Origin: JBAYJY01 sp041664945
GTDB lineage: Bacteria; UBP15; UBA6099
DNA: 5,754 bases
Assembly: GCA_041664945.1 (NCBI GenBank)
Contig: JBAYJY010000240.1
Span: 1-5,754 of the forward strand
Reading direction: 5' to 3'
Shown: in pieces, positions 1 through 5,652 of the stretch
Layout of the letters: each line of letters opens with the position of its first letter
Position numbering within the stretch: position 1 is the stretch's first letter
Notes under the pieces: generated by a model
Databases searched by the model: none
The model's input: the letters and a program-made list of their open reading frames with translations, nothing else
Told to the model about the DNA's origin: nothing
Program-made: the position numbers and the translations under genes

Positions 1-11
1 GATGCGCCTGT

Positions 12-34
12 GAGCGCGGGTTTCCAGCCCGCTC
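12..34. repeat. GC-rich hairpin repeat at left edge
   Basis: GAGC (12-15) and GGG (18-20) pair with CCC (28-30) and GCTC (31-34), giving seven base pairs with a two-base bulge (GC, 16-17) and a loop of TTTCCAG. Read without the bulge, GCGGG (16-20) pairs perfectly with CCCGC (28-32). The unit resembles the short 'GCGGGTTTCCAGCCCGC' hairpins dispersed between genes in many environmental bacteria; that resemblance is from memory, not from a search. The downstream + strand sequence has only four Ts in a row (TTAACTTTTC), so it could be a weak terminator for a gene off the left edge, but a dispersed repeat is the better reading. Confidence 0.5.
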
Positions 35-213
35 TTAACTTTTCTCGAACACCGACAAGCGCTAGCAGTCTCCTCCATGAAGAAAAGGCGGAGTTGAAAT
101 ACGCTCCTACGCCGGTCGAGTGGCGACGAAAGCAATCTATATAGCGCCCGCCTAACTATCATCAATTTAGAATTCGAAAATATTAAATAATGAAATTGCG
201 AATCGGAGAGCAG
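35..213. other. Intergenic stretch without a supported gene
   Basis: No start codon with a ribosome site opens a reading frame of useful length here. One + strand frame is open from base 1 to a TAG at 142-144 (47 codons), and one minus-strand frame is open from an ATG at 78 to base 1 (26 codons). Both are short enough to be chance, neither encodes a recognisable motif, and the first is read through the hairpin repeat. Base composition drops from GC-rich to AT-rich near 145-190, which marks the approach to the AT-rich gene that follows. Confidence 0.5.
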
Positions 214-242
214 TTGTTTACAGAGGGGGTTTGTTGTAAGAT
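214..242 (+). promoter_or_regulatory. Weak sigma70-like promoter candidate for the propeller gene
   Basis: TTGTTT (214-219) and TAAGAT (237-242) are separated by 17 bases, the ideal spacing, but match the consensus boxes at only three and four of six positions. A start point near 249 would leave a leader of about 27 bases before the ATG at 276, or about 45 before the ATG at 294. A separate AT-rich stretch at 170-195 could also act as a promoter. No operator-like palindrome is seen. Confidence 0.3.
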
Positions 243-275
243 TGGGAATTATAAATTGCAGAATCGGTCAATTAC

Positions 276-2075
276 ATGGAGAGTGCGCAAAGCATGTTTA
301 AGCAATTACTAAACGCTTTAAGACTTTCGGTGTCGGTTCTGATATTGCCACGACGCACAGTCACAGAGCTCAAGAGCGCTAAGCTTTTTCCTCTTTTCGC
401 GATAATCATCCTATTTTATTTTCCTTTCTATGTTCTTTCCGATTGGAGTAAATGGCCAAAAGACAACACTATTCCGGTATTGATAATATTGGCCATTCTT
501 TTGAAATATCTGTTTTTCGCGGTTGCAGGCCCGTTCCTTATTTTTACTTTTTGCCGTTTATTTAACAATAGAAGTTCTTTTAAGGATATTCTTTTATGTT
601 ATACATTCGCCACATTTTGGCCATTTGTAATTAAAATATTTATTGAAAGGACAACTCCGGCAGATTCTTTTTCAATGACAGTTAAAATATTTTTATTTTT
701 TTTCATTCCTTTTGTTATCTCCATCACCACTGGAATCGGCTTTTATAAAGCCGTTGCAGTAAATATCCCAGCCATAGTTCTAAATATGATTGCGCCTTTG
801 ATACGATCGTTGTCGCTGTTTGCGTTTCCATTGATGGGGGCAGTTACTTTTACTGGTTTATTCTCTCCGATTATTTTATTCGCTTTGCTTCTCATTATTT
901 TTTTCTTTGCATCAATGGTCAATAGCATCAAAATCAAAATTTTTAATAAAATCACAAAGGCAATAACCATATTCTTCATTATATTAACAATCGGAATATG
1001 GAGTATGGAATGCATTAGCAGAGTGGTTTTTTCGAACCCGATGAAATCAATTTCAGATATTTATATAGATCAGCATAAGGCATACTTCTTATCATGGAGC
1101 AATAAATTAATTGTTTATGACCTCAAAAATAGGAAAATATTAAAAACCAAGAAATCTTCTTTTCATTTGCATCATTTAACTCACGATAAAAGCGGAAATA
1201 TCCTGGTGTTGAAAAGCGGTCCTTTAAATACTGACAAAGAGTTTTTTTACAATATTAATGATTTTAATAAACCAATTTATGAAATAGATTACAAAGACAT
1301 CTATTCATGGGGAAGCTTAGGGAATTCATTTGTCATTGACCGGAAGAAAAACCTCTTCGGCCTGTTTATTCATGGTAAAATTATAAAATTTGCATATCCC
1401 GGCAAATTAGCTGTCGAAGTTGATCTTTCATCCCGTAAATCTGAAGTCGGGAAAAGCGCGTCTCTTTGCGGTATGGATAATGATAAAGACGATAGATTAT
1501 ATGTGTTGGGCTGCGGAGGAGTATTGAAAATATTTGATAGCGCGCTTAACCCGATAAGCAATATCGACTTTTCTGATAAAACCGAAAAAAGCAAAAAGCT
1601 TAAAACGCATTTTTATGATATTCATACAAGCTCAAAAAACAATTTATTCATTTTGTCGCTAACTGTTGATCGCGAAAGGAATATATACACCCCGACGATA
1701 AGAAAAATTGATGCTAACGGCTCATTAATTAAAGAGATACGAATGAAGCCTATTAGGAAGAAAACAGATTGGGTTGAAATTACAAGAATCTCGACCGGTG
1801 ACAATGAAAATGTATACCTTATAAGAAACGATATATTCCCGGCACAGGTGTTAGAAGTAGGCAATAATGGAAATATTATCGATAGCTTTCCCAAAGCAAC
1901 ATTTATTGATACAGCTGTTTATAAAACAATGAAATTCAGTATAGATATCCTATTAGATTATATTTTTGATTGGGATTTTAATAGAATTCTGAAATATGGA
2001 GAAAAACATCAAAAAGAAAAGAATAAACACAGAAGCAGAACTAAGAACTCAGCGGAAAGAACAAAACAGTTGTGA
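276..2075 (+). CDS. Yip1-like multi-spanning membrane protein with C-terminal NHL-like beta-propeller
   Basis: The 599-residue product has two halves. Residues 37-246 are very hydrophobic, with likely membrane spans near 37-55, 66-93, 103-123, 136-151, 157-175, 181-213 (perhaps two) and 228-246. The pattern of a 'CYTFATFWPFVI' span after a short polar loop recalls Yip1-type domains, but this is a weak resemblance. Residues 255-540 are polar and strand-rich with repeated blade-like units such as 'HDKSGNILVL', 'DRLYVLGCGGVLKIFD' and 'IRKIDANGSLIKEI', typical of NHL/WD-like beta-propellers. This half probably lies on one side of the membrane as a sensing or binding module. A strongly basic tail (about 572-599) follows. 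Start choice: the ATG at 276 has no visible ribosome site, whereas the in-frame ATG at 294 (residue 7) has GGAGAG upstream, though at a long spacing of 10-12 bases; either is possible. The gene is AT-rich (13 of 60 bases G/C at 541-600; 25 of 60 at 1441-1500), unlike the minus-strand gene beside it, suggesting transfer. The gene is convergent to the PHP gene. Substrate and role are unknown. Confidence 0.85.
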   Translation: MESAQSMFKQLLNALRLSVSVLILPRRTVTELKSAKLFPLFAIIILFYFPFYVLSDWSKWPKDNTIPVLIILAILLKYLFFAVAGPFLIFTFCRLFNNRSSFKDILLCYTFATFWPFVIKIFIERTTPADSFSMTVKIFLFFFIPFVISITTGIGFYKAVAVNIPAIVLNMIAPLIRSLSLFAFPLMGAVTFTGLFSPIILFALLLIIFFFASMVNSIKIKIFNKITKAITIFFIILTIGIWSMECISRVVFSNPMKSISDIYIDQHKAYFLSWSNKLIVYDLKNRKILKTKKSSFHLHHLTHDKSGNILVLKSGPLNTDKEFFYNINDFNKPIYEIDYKDIYSWGSLGNSFVIDRKKNLFGLFIHGKIIKFAYPGKLAVEVDLSSRKSEVGKSASLCGMDNDKDDRLYVLGCGGVLKIFDSALNPISNIDFSDKTEKSKKLKTHFYDIHTSSKNNLFILSLTVDRERNIYTPTIRKIDANGSLIKEIRMKPIRKKTDWVEITRISTGDNENVYLIRNDIFPAQVLEVGNNGNIIDSFPKATFIDTAVYKTMKFSIDILLDYIFDWDFNRILKYGEKHQKEKNKHRSRTKNSAERTKQL

Positions 2076-2083
2076 ACGAAAGC

Positions 2084-2112
2084 AGACCGCGAAGCAGCCT
2101 GCTGAACGGTCT
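2084..2112. terminator. Hairpin just after the propeller gene, without a T-tract
   Basis: AGACCG (2084-2089) pairs with CGGTCT (2107-2112), and inside it AGCA (2093-2096) pairs with TGCT (2100-2103) around a GCC loop, with a 3x3 internal loop between the two stems. It begins nine bases after the TGA at 2073-2075. The position fits a 3' end structure, but no run of Ts follows on either strand (TGAAGAC on +), so it would be an imperfect intrinsic terminator or only an mRNA-end stabiliser. It may also be part of the repeat island. Confidence 0.35.
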
Positions 2113-2116
2113 TGAA

Positions 2117-2162
2117 GACACAAACCCCTGTGTCCCCCTTTTATAAGAGGGAGTCTTGTGTC
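2117..2162. repeat. Nested inverted repeat, MITE/REP-like
   Basis: Outer arms GACACAA (2117-2123) and TTGTGTC (2156-2162) are perfect complements. Inside, TCCCCCTT (2133-2140) pairs with AAGAGGGA (2145-2152) with one mismatch around a four-base loop. GACACA (2117-2122) can instead pair with TGTGTC (2129-2134) around AACCCC, so the left arm has two competing partners. The 'CCCCCTTTTATAAGAGGG' core is like the short palindromes dispersed in many Desulfobacterota, Nitrospirota and cyanobacterial genomes, whose translated shadow reads 'PLIKGG'. That family likeness is from memory. No transposase is nearby. Confidence 0.6.
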
Positions 2163-2199
2163 AATCGTGAAACGTCGGAACGAGTAACCGTAATACAAG

Positions 2200-2217
2200 G
2201 CGGCGATCGCTCGCCGC
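2200..2217. repeat. Perfect 7-bp GC hairpin around a GCGATCGC octamer
   Basis: GCGGCGA (2200-2206) and TCGCCGC (2211-2217) are perfect complements with a four-base loop, TCGC. The octamer GCGATCGC (2203-2210), itself a palindrome, spans the left arm and loop. This octamer is the HIP1 core that is over-represented in cyanobacteria, but a single copy says nothing about lineage. The hairpin sits in the repeat island between the two convergent genes and lacks a T-tract on either side. Confidence 0.5.
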
Positions 2218-2222
2218 AGTCC

Positions 2223-2303
2223 GAAGGCGCTTCGCGCGAAATTCAAATAGAATATCGAATATCCAATAACGAATATCGAATTATGAAGGCTTTCGCGCGA
2301 AAA
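2223..2303. repeat. Composite repeat: direct repeats flanking a GAATATCGAAT core
   Basis: Two near-identical units, GAAGGCGCTTCGCGCGAAA (2223-2241) and GAAGGCTTTCGCGCGAAA (2285-2302), flank an AT-rich core. Each contains the palindrome TTCGCGCGAA. The core carries GAATATCGAAT twice (2250-2260 and 2271-2281) with a 21-base period. Such 'AATATCGAATATCC...' stretches recur between genes in uncultured bacterial genomes and give spurious peptides reading 'EYRISNNEYRIMK'. Reading frames across this island on both strands are therefore taken as repeat-derived, not genes. The likeness to known dispersed repeats is from memory. Confidence 0.6.
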
Positions 2304-2342
2304 GGCAGCGACGAGCAACGAGAGCTTTTTAAAGTCCGATAT

Positions 2343-5300
2343 TCACGCGAGTTTTTTCATGGCGGCGATATAGTCCGGCGAGCGGTCGAGGTAGAAGGAT
2401 AGAGCGCGGGAAAAGTTTTTCCCTACGATCCCGTCGAGAAAAAGCTGGCTGATTTCTTTGTTGCGGACGAGCACATTTTGCGTGCGCACGAGTATTTCGC
2501 GCTCGTTCGGAGTCATTTTCCGAATGAGGATGTTCAAGGCGCTGCGCGCGCGCGGACGGTACATCCAGAAGTAGAGCAGGTCCAGCGCGGTGATGATGAG
2601 AATTTTTTCGAGTTCGCAGGCTTTCTCGTGCATTTCGCAGAGGAATTCCTTCGGCGTTTCGAGCATCTTGAGCATGTCCGCCTCGGGAAACATGATTTCC
2701 ATGCGCGTATAGGTTTCGAACAACTGCTTCAGCTTGTCTTCATAGTCCCAGAGGGAGATTTGTATGTTGCTGTTGCGGTCCGCGGCGCCTTCTATGAAGC
2801 TGGCGACGAAGTCGGACGAGAATTTCGAGATAACGGCGGCCCATTTCTGGAGGACGTCTTCATATCCTGGCACGTTGGAAAGGAACATGATTTCGCCGAG
2901 GGCGGCGTTGAGCGCAATAGCGAGCGGAATGGAAAGCACCGTTCTGAAAAGATTGCCGATTACGGCCTCGCGTGGCAGTCCGCGGAAATAGTTGTGAGTC
3001 GATATGTACAACCCGTTCACTGTAGCCATGACGGCGTAGAGCGCGACAGGATTTGTCGACGTGTTAATGTGAAAATGTTTGTCCAGGATCACTGTTTTGA
3101 CTAAAAAGTCGAGTAGCGGAACCGAGAAACCGGTAAAGAGGAGCGAGTCGGCGACACGTTCCCAGCGCACATAGTCGCGCCAGCTTAGGAGCTGCGATTG
3201 CCGGAGCCCGCCGCCGCCCACAACGGATTGAACGATGTTCCGGCCCGCTGTGATGCCGAGCCAGATAAAGGCGCCGAAGTTAGCGAGAAAGAACCAGTCT
3301 TTCGTCAGTTTGAAAGTGATGAAAGCCGGAAGGAATCCGATCAGCACCTTGATCGCGTTCTTTTTCCCGGTGCTCATGTTTTTCCATGAGAAGTAGGAGG
3401 AATTGTGTTCGGTTTTCGGCGGTTTGATGGAAATGCCGTTGTTAGTGGACTCCGGCATGCCGCCGAGCGTGACAAGGTTGCCTTTTGCCTCCATGTCGGT
3501 GGTGTCGTAGTCTGCGAGCCAGTCTTTGCGCAGCGTGTAGCCTGTGCGCCGGAGAATGGGAATCTTGCGGATAACCCTGAAAGCTGAATTGAAAGTCGGG
3601 TTGTAGCTTGTTCTCGGCAGGTAAGTGCCGCGCAGGTATGCGGTTAGGCTGATGGGAATTGTTTCATAGGAATGGTCGTTAACGCTTTGCGAGCGGGCGA
3701 TGATTTTCTGAGCTCTTTTGGGGAGCGTTTCCTTTATGGCGATTCCCATGCCGTGAATTTTGTGGGTTCGGCCGGCGGAGTCGCTGCCTATATGCGTGTC
3801 GAGCGGAGCGCTCTTGCCGTATTTTTGAAGCGACTTCATGTTGCGCAGAATTTCGAGATATTTCCTGAGCCGTTCTTCCCTGTCCGGGTAGTCCGATTCC
3901 TCGATGCGCTTCATGTACGCGCGGATTATCTGTTTGAGTTCGATAACATTGCCTTTATTGATCGCGCGTCGCAAAAGGTTGATTTCATCATAGCAGTGCG
4001 GTTTTTCGCCTGCGCTGTCTTTGAGGTTATATATTTCGAGGTGAGTGATCATGCCCTCGCAGTCGTAGAGGAGTTCGAGAACGTCTTCGGCGGAAAGGCC
4101 GCTTAGATTGAGAGTGATGCGATAGCCGCAGGGCAGATGGCTGAGTTTATCCATCAGCTCGCGGGGAGCGAGCTTGAGCATGAGCGGCACGTCCGGCCCG
4201 TCGAAAGGAATGTTCGGATCCATCAGCGTCGGGTTTGCGGTCGGGCGCAGATATCGCTCGACGATTTCCTTCGGGTCCAGATTGTCCATTTCGGCGACGA
4301 GTTCCTCGGTTTTCTTTCGCTGCTCCGGCGGCATATTTTCGTATTCCGCGCGCAGGTCGAGTATCCGGGCCTCCATCGCTTTCAGCAGTTTTATGTGAAT
4401 GTATTCCGCAAGATGCGTTATCGAGGCCTGGCCGACGCCGACGAATCCGAGAAAATCCTCGAGATCGAGTTCGCCGAGTTCGAGTCCGTAACGGTAGTTG
4501 ATCACGTGCCGGTGGATCGTGTTGTACTGGCCAAGCAGGTCCATGACGTGCTGCTGTTTGAAGGCTGAGACCTTGCGGCCCTCTTCGAGGAAAGCCCCGA
4601 CCGGCTCCTCGGCGAGGAAGTCGATGAAGTCCTGCGAGTCTGAGAACCCGCGCGGCGTCCAGATGAAATGGACGTACCGGTTGCGGAACCGCGCCGGGAA
4701 TTCGATGCCGATGCGGACGTTGATGCCCATGATCTCGGCGGCGCGAAGGAGTTCCTCGGCGGCTTCCGGGCGAACGTAGTTGTAGTAAATGACCGTGAGG
4801 ATGCGGATCCCCTTGATCCACGCGTCCATGATGAGATGGGTGGGCGACTTGCGGCCCTTTGTGCTTGAGTCGTGGACGTGGTGGTCGAAAGCGATCTGGT
4901 TCCATTCCTCTGGCATTTCGAGCAGGTGGTAGCGGGACAGCAACTCGCGGATCACGCGCGGTTTGCCGGTCGTGGCGGCGCGGAAGTCGTGGGCGAGTTC
5001 GAGCTGTTTGTCGTAGTCGTTGCCGGCGCGGAGGATTTCTTTCATGACCTGAAGGAGCGCGCGGGCGGTGTTGCGGCGCAGGGAGCGCTGGGCGCCGAAC
5101 AGGACTTCGTCGCGCAGCGAGCGGAGAGCGCCGAGCCGGTCCTGAGCGGCGCCGAACTCGAGCGTGTTGAGAAGGTGAATCGCCGCGTATGCGATGCGCA
5201 GTTCCTTGAACGCGGCCATCTCCTTGATTCCGTGCGGGTGCAGGTAAGGCACCAGCAGGTTCTTCATATCCTTGTGCGATTTGTCGCGGTTAAGGATGTC

Positions 5301-5366
5301 GTTGACAATCGTCAACAGGTCGTGGTCCTGCTGATCGAAAAGGATTTTAGAAACCTTTTTTTCCAT
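2343..5366 (-). CDS. PHP-domain-like phosphoesterase fused to a C-terminal polytopic membrane domain
   Basis: Residues are numbered from the ATG at 5366 (1007 aa). Residues 1-150 are mostly helical. A PHP-like domain then begins with 'FDHHVHDSS' (H163, H165 as the HxH pair), continues through 'RILTVIYYN' (188-196), where the usual TDH is absent, to 'IGIEF' (E222) and 'VHFIWTP' (H233). A possible later motif is 'SITHLAEY' (H318). After a long insertion with a charged helical stretch (about 323-373) and the strand-like 'HLEIYNLKD', the closing motif 'HIGSDSAG...HKIHGMG' appears (525-541; D529, H535, H538). PHP proteins are metal-dependent phosphoesterases or phosphatases; the substrate here is unknown. 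A linker (about 611-669) leads to membrane spans near 670-686, 691-709, 739-761, 772-789, 801-826 and perhaps 919-935, with a glycine-rich loop 'VVGGGGL'. The frame stays open upstream to an ATG at 5513, but those 49 residues are an arginine-rich translation of GC-rich DNA. The ATG at 5366 has GGGA nine bases upstream and is preferred. The TGA lies in a repeat copy. The 5' half is more GC-rich (38 of 60 at 4681-4740) than the 3' half (27 of 60 at 3361-3420). I recognise no named family for the whole protein. Confidence 0.88.
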   Translation of the reverse strand: MEKKVSKILFDQQDHDLLTIVNDILNRDKSHKDMKNLLVPYLHPHGIKEMAAFKELRIAYAAIHLLNTLEFGAAQDRLGALRSLRDEVLFGAQRSLRRNTARALLQVMKEILRAGNDYDKQLELAHDFRAATTGKPRVIRELLSRYHLLEMPEEWNQIAFDHHVHDSSTKGRKSPTHLIMDAWIKGIRILTVIYYNYVRPEAAEELLRAAEIMGINVRIGIEFPARFRNRYVHFIWTPRGFSDSQDFIDFLAEEPVGAFLEEGRKVSAFKQQHVMDLLGQYNTIHRHVINYRYGLELGELDLEDFLGFVGVGQASITHLAEYIHIKLLKAMEARILDLRAEYENMPPEQRKKTEELVAEMDNLDPKEIVERYLRPTANPTLMDPNIPFDGPDVPLMLKLAPRELMDKLSHLPCGYRITLNLSGLSAEDVLELLYDCEGMITHLEIYNLKDSAGEKPHCYDEINLLRRAINKGNVIELKQIIRAYMKRIEESDYPDREERLRKYLEILRNMKSLQKYGKSAPLDTHIGSDSAGRTHKIHGMGIAIKETLPKRAQKIIARSQSVNDHSYETIPISLTAYLRGTYLPRTSYNPTFNSAFRVIRKIPILRRTGYTLRKDWLADYDTTDMEAKGNLVTLGGMPESTNNGISIKPPKTEHNSSYFSWKNMSTGKKNAIKVLIGFLPAFITFKLTKDWFFLANFGAFIWLGITAGRNIVQSVVGGGGLRQSQLLSWRDYVRWERVADSLLFTGFSVPLLDFLVKTVILDKHFHINTSTNPVALYAVMATVNGLYISTHNYFRGLPREAVIGNLFRTVLSIPLAIALNAALGEIMFLSNVPGYEDVLQKWAAVISKFSSDFVASFIEGAADRNSNIQISLWDYEDKLKQLFETYTRMEIMFPEADMLKMLETPKEFLCEMHEKACELEKILIITALDLLYFWMYRPRARSALNILIRKMTPNEREILVRTQNVLVRNKEISQLFLDGIVGKNFSRALSFYLDRSPDYIAAMKKLA

Positions 5367-5550
5367 CTCAACGCATCCCGGAGATAAGCTAAACCGGCGG
5401 CGATTCGGGCGCAAACGCAAAATAACGGCCTGTCGCCGGCGGCGGCTGCGCTTCCCCAAGGCCGGCTTGAAGAGGAATATTCCGAAAGCGCGAATAACCC
5501 TGCCTGTCGTCAAGAAAACAGCGCCGCATTACAATATCTCTACTATTAAT
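5367..5550 (-). other. Leader of the PHP/membrane gene, or N-terminal extension
   Basis: This GC-rich stretch lies between the upstream hairpin and the preferred ATG at 5366. Up to 5513 it is in frame with the gene, giving a 49-residue extension with runs such as 'KRSRRRRQAV' and 'RPNRRRF'. It contains two GCCGGC palindromes that could pair in RNA. On the minus strand a two-codon ATG-CGT-TGA reading frame ends one base before the preferred start (5376-5368). I recognise no riboswitch. If the extension is not translated, the leader would be about 200 bases long. Confidence 0.4.
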
Positions 5551-5573
5551 ATCGGGGAACGACCCCGATTTTT
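5551..5573 (+). terminator. Perfect 7-bp hairpin followed by TTTTT (+ strand)
   Basis: ATCGGGG (5551-5557) pairs perfectly with CCCCGAT (5563-5569) around AACGA, and TTTTT runs 5569-5573. It has intrinsic-terminator form on the + strand, yet no + strand gene lies upstream, so there it could only stop antisense transcription entering the kinase gene. On the minus strand, where both neighbouring genes lie, the hairpin is followed by ATTAATAG, a poor T-tract. It may instead be a 5'-end stem-loop of the PHP mRNA or a partial terminator for the kinase transcript. Confidence 0.5.
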
Positions 5574-5575
5574 GT

Positions 5576-5606
5576 AATATATTAAATAAATACTCACAAA
5601 TTACAA
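5576..5606 (-). promoter_or_regulatory. AT-rich promoter candidate for the PHP/membrane gene
   Basis: On the minus strand TTGTAA (5606-5601) could serve as a -35 box. TAATAT (5584-5579) lies 16 bases on and TATATT (5581-5576) 19 bases on, and either could be the -10 box. Initiation near 5570 would place the 7-bp hairpin at the very 5' end of the transcript. The sequence is markedly more AT-rich than either neighbouring gene, which supports a promoter. The matches are modest and no operator is defined. Confidence 0.35.
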
Positions 5607-5652
5607 TGAAATGGCCATAAGGAGTGATTTGTGAACCACCGGCTTGCGGCCG

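Noticed and set aside
1..144. 47-codon + strand frame open from the left edge to TAG
   Set aside because: This length is expected by chance, it begins in a hairpin repeat, and the peptide has no recognisable motif. It could be the tail of a gene off the edge, but nothing supports that.
2049..2318. 89-codon minus-strand frame across the same island
   Set aside because: It is the opposite-strand shadow of the same repeats ('RLPLIKGG' type peptide) and has no domain or start signal.
2112..2402. 96-codon + strand reading frame in the repeat island
   Set aside because: It reads through the palindromes and the AATATCGAAT core ('EYRISNNEYRIMK' is a typical repeat-derived peptide), has no ribosome site, and overlaps the end of the PHP gene.
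2478..4568. Several + strand frames (60-208 codons) antisense to the PHP gene
   Set aside because: They are complementary shadows of the PHP coding frame, with no ribosome sites or recognisable domains.
4147..4905. 252-codon minus-strand frame inside the PHP gene
   Set aside because: It is an alternative frame of GC-rich coding DNA, rich in Arg, Pro and Gly with no motif, while the overlapping PHP frame has clear motifs.
5367..5513. Start of the PHP protein at the ATG at 5513
   Set aside because: The extra 49 residues are arginine-rich and low in complexity, consistent with translated GC-rich leader. The ATG at 5366 has a GGGA nine bases upstream. The extension is kept as a possibility only.
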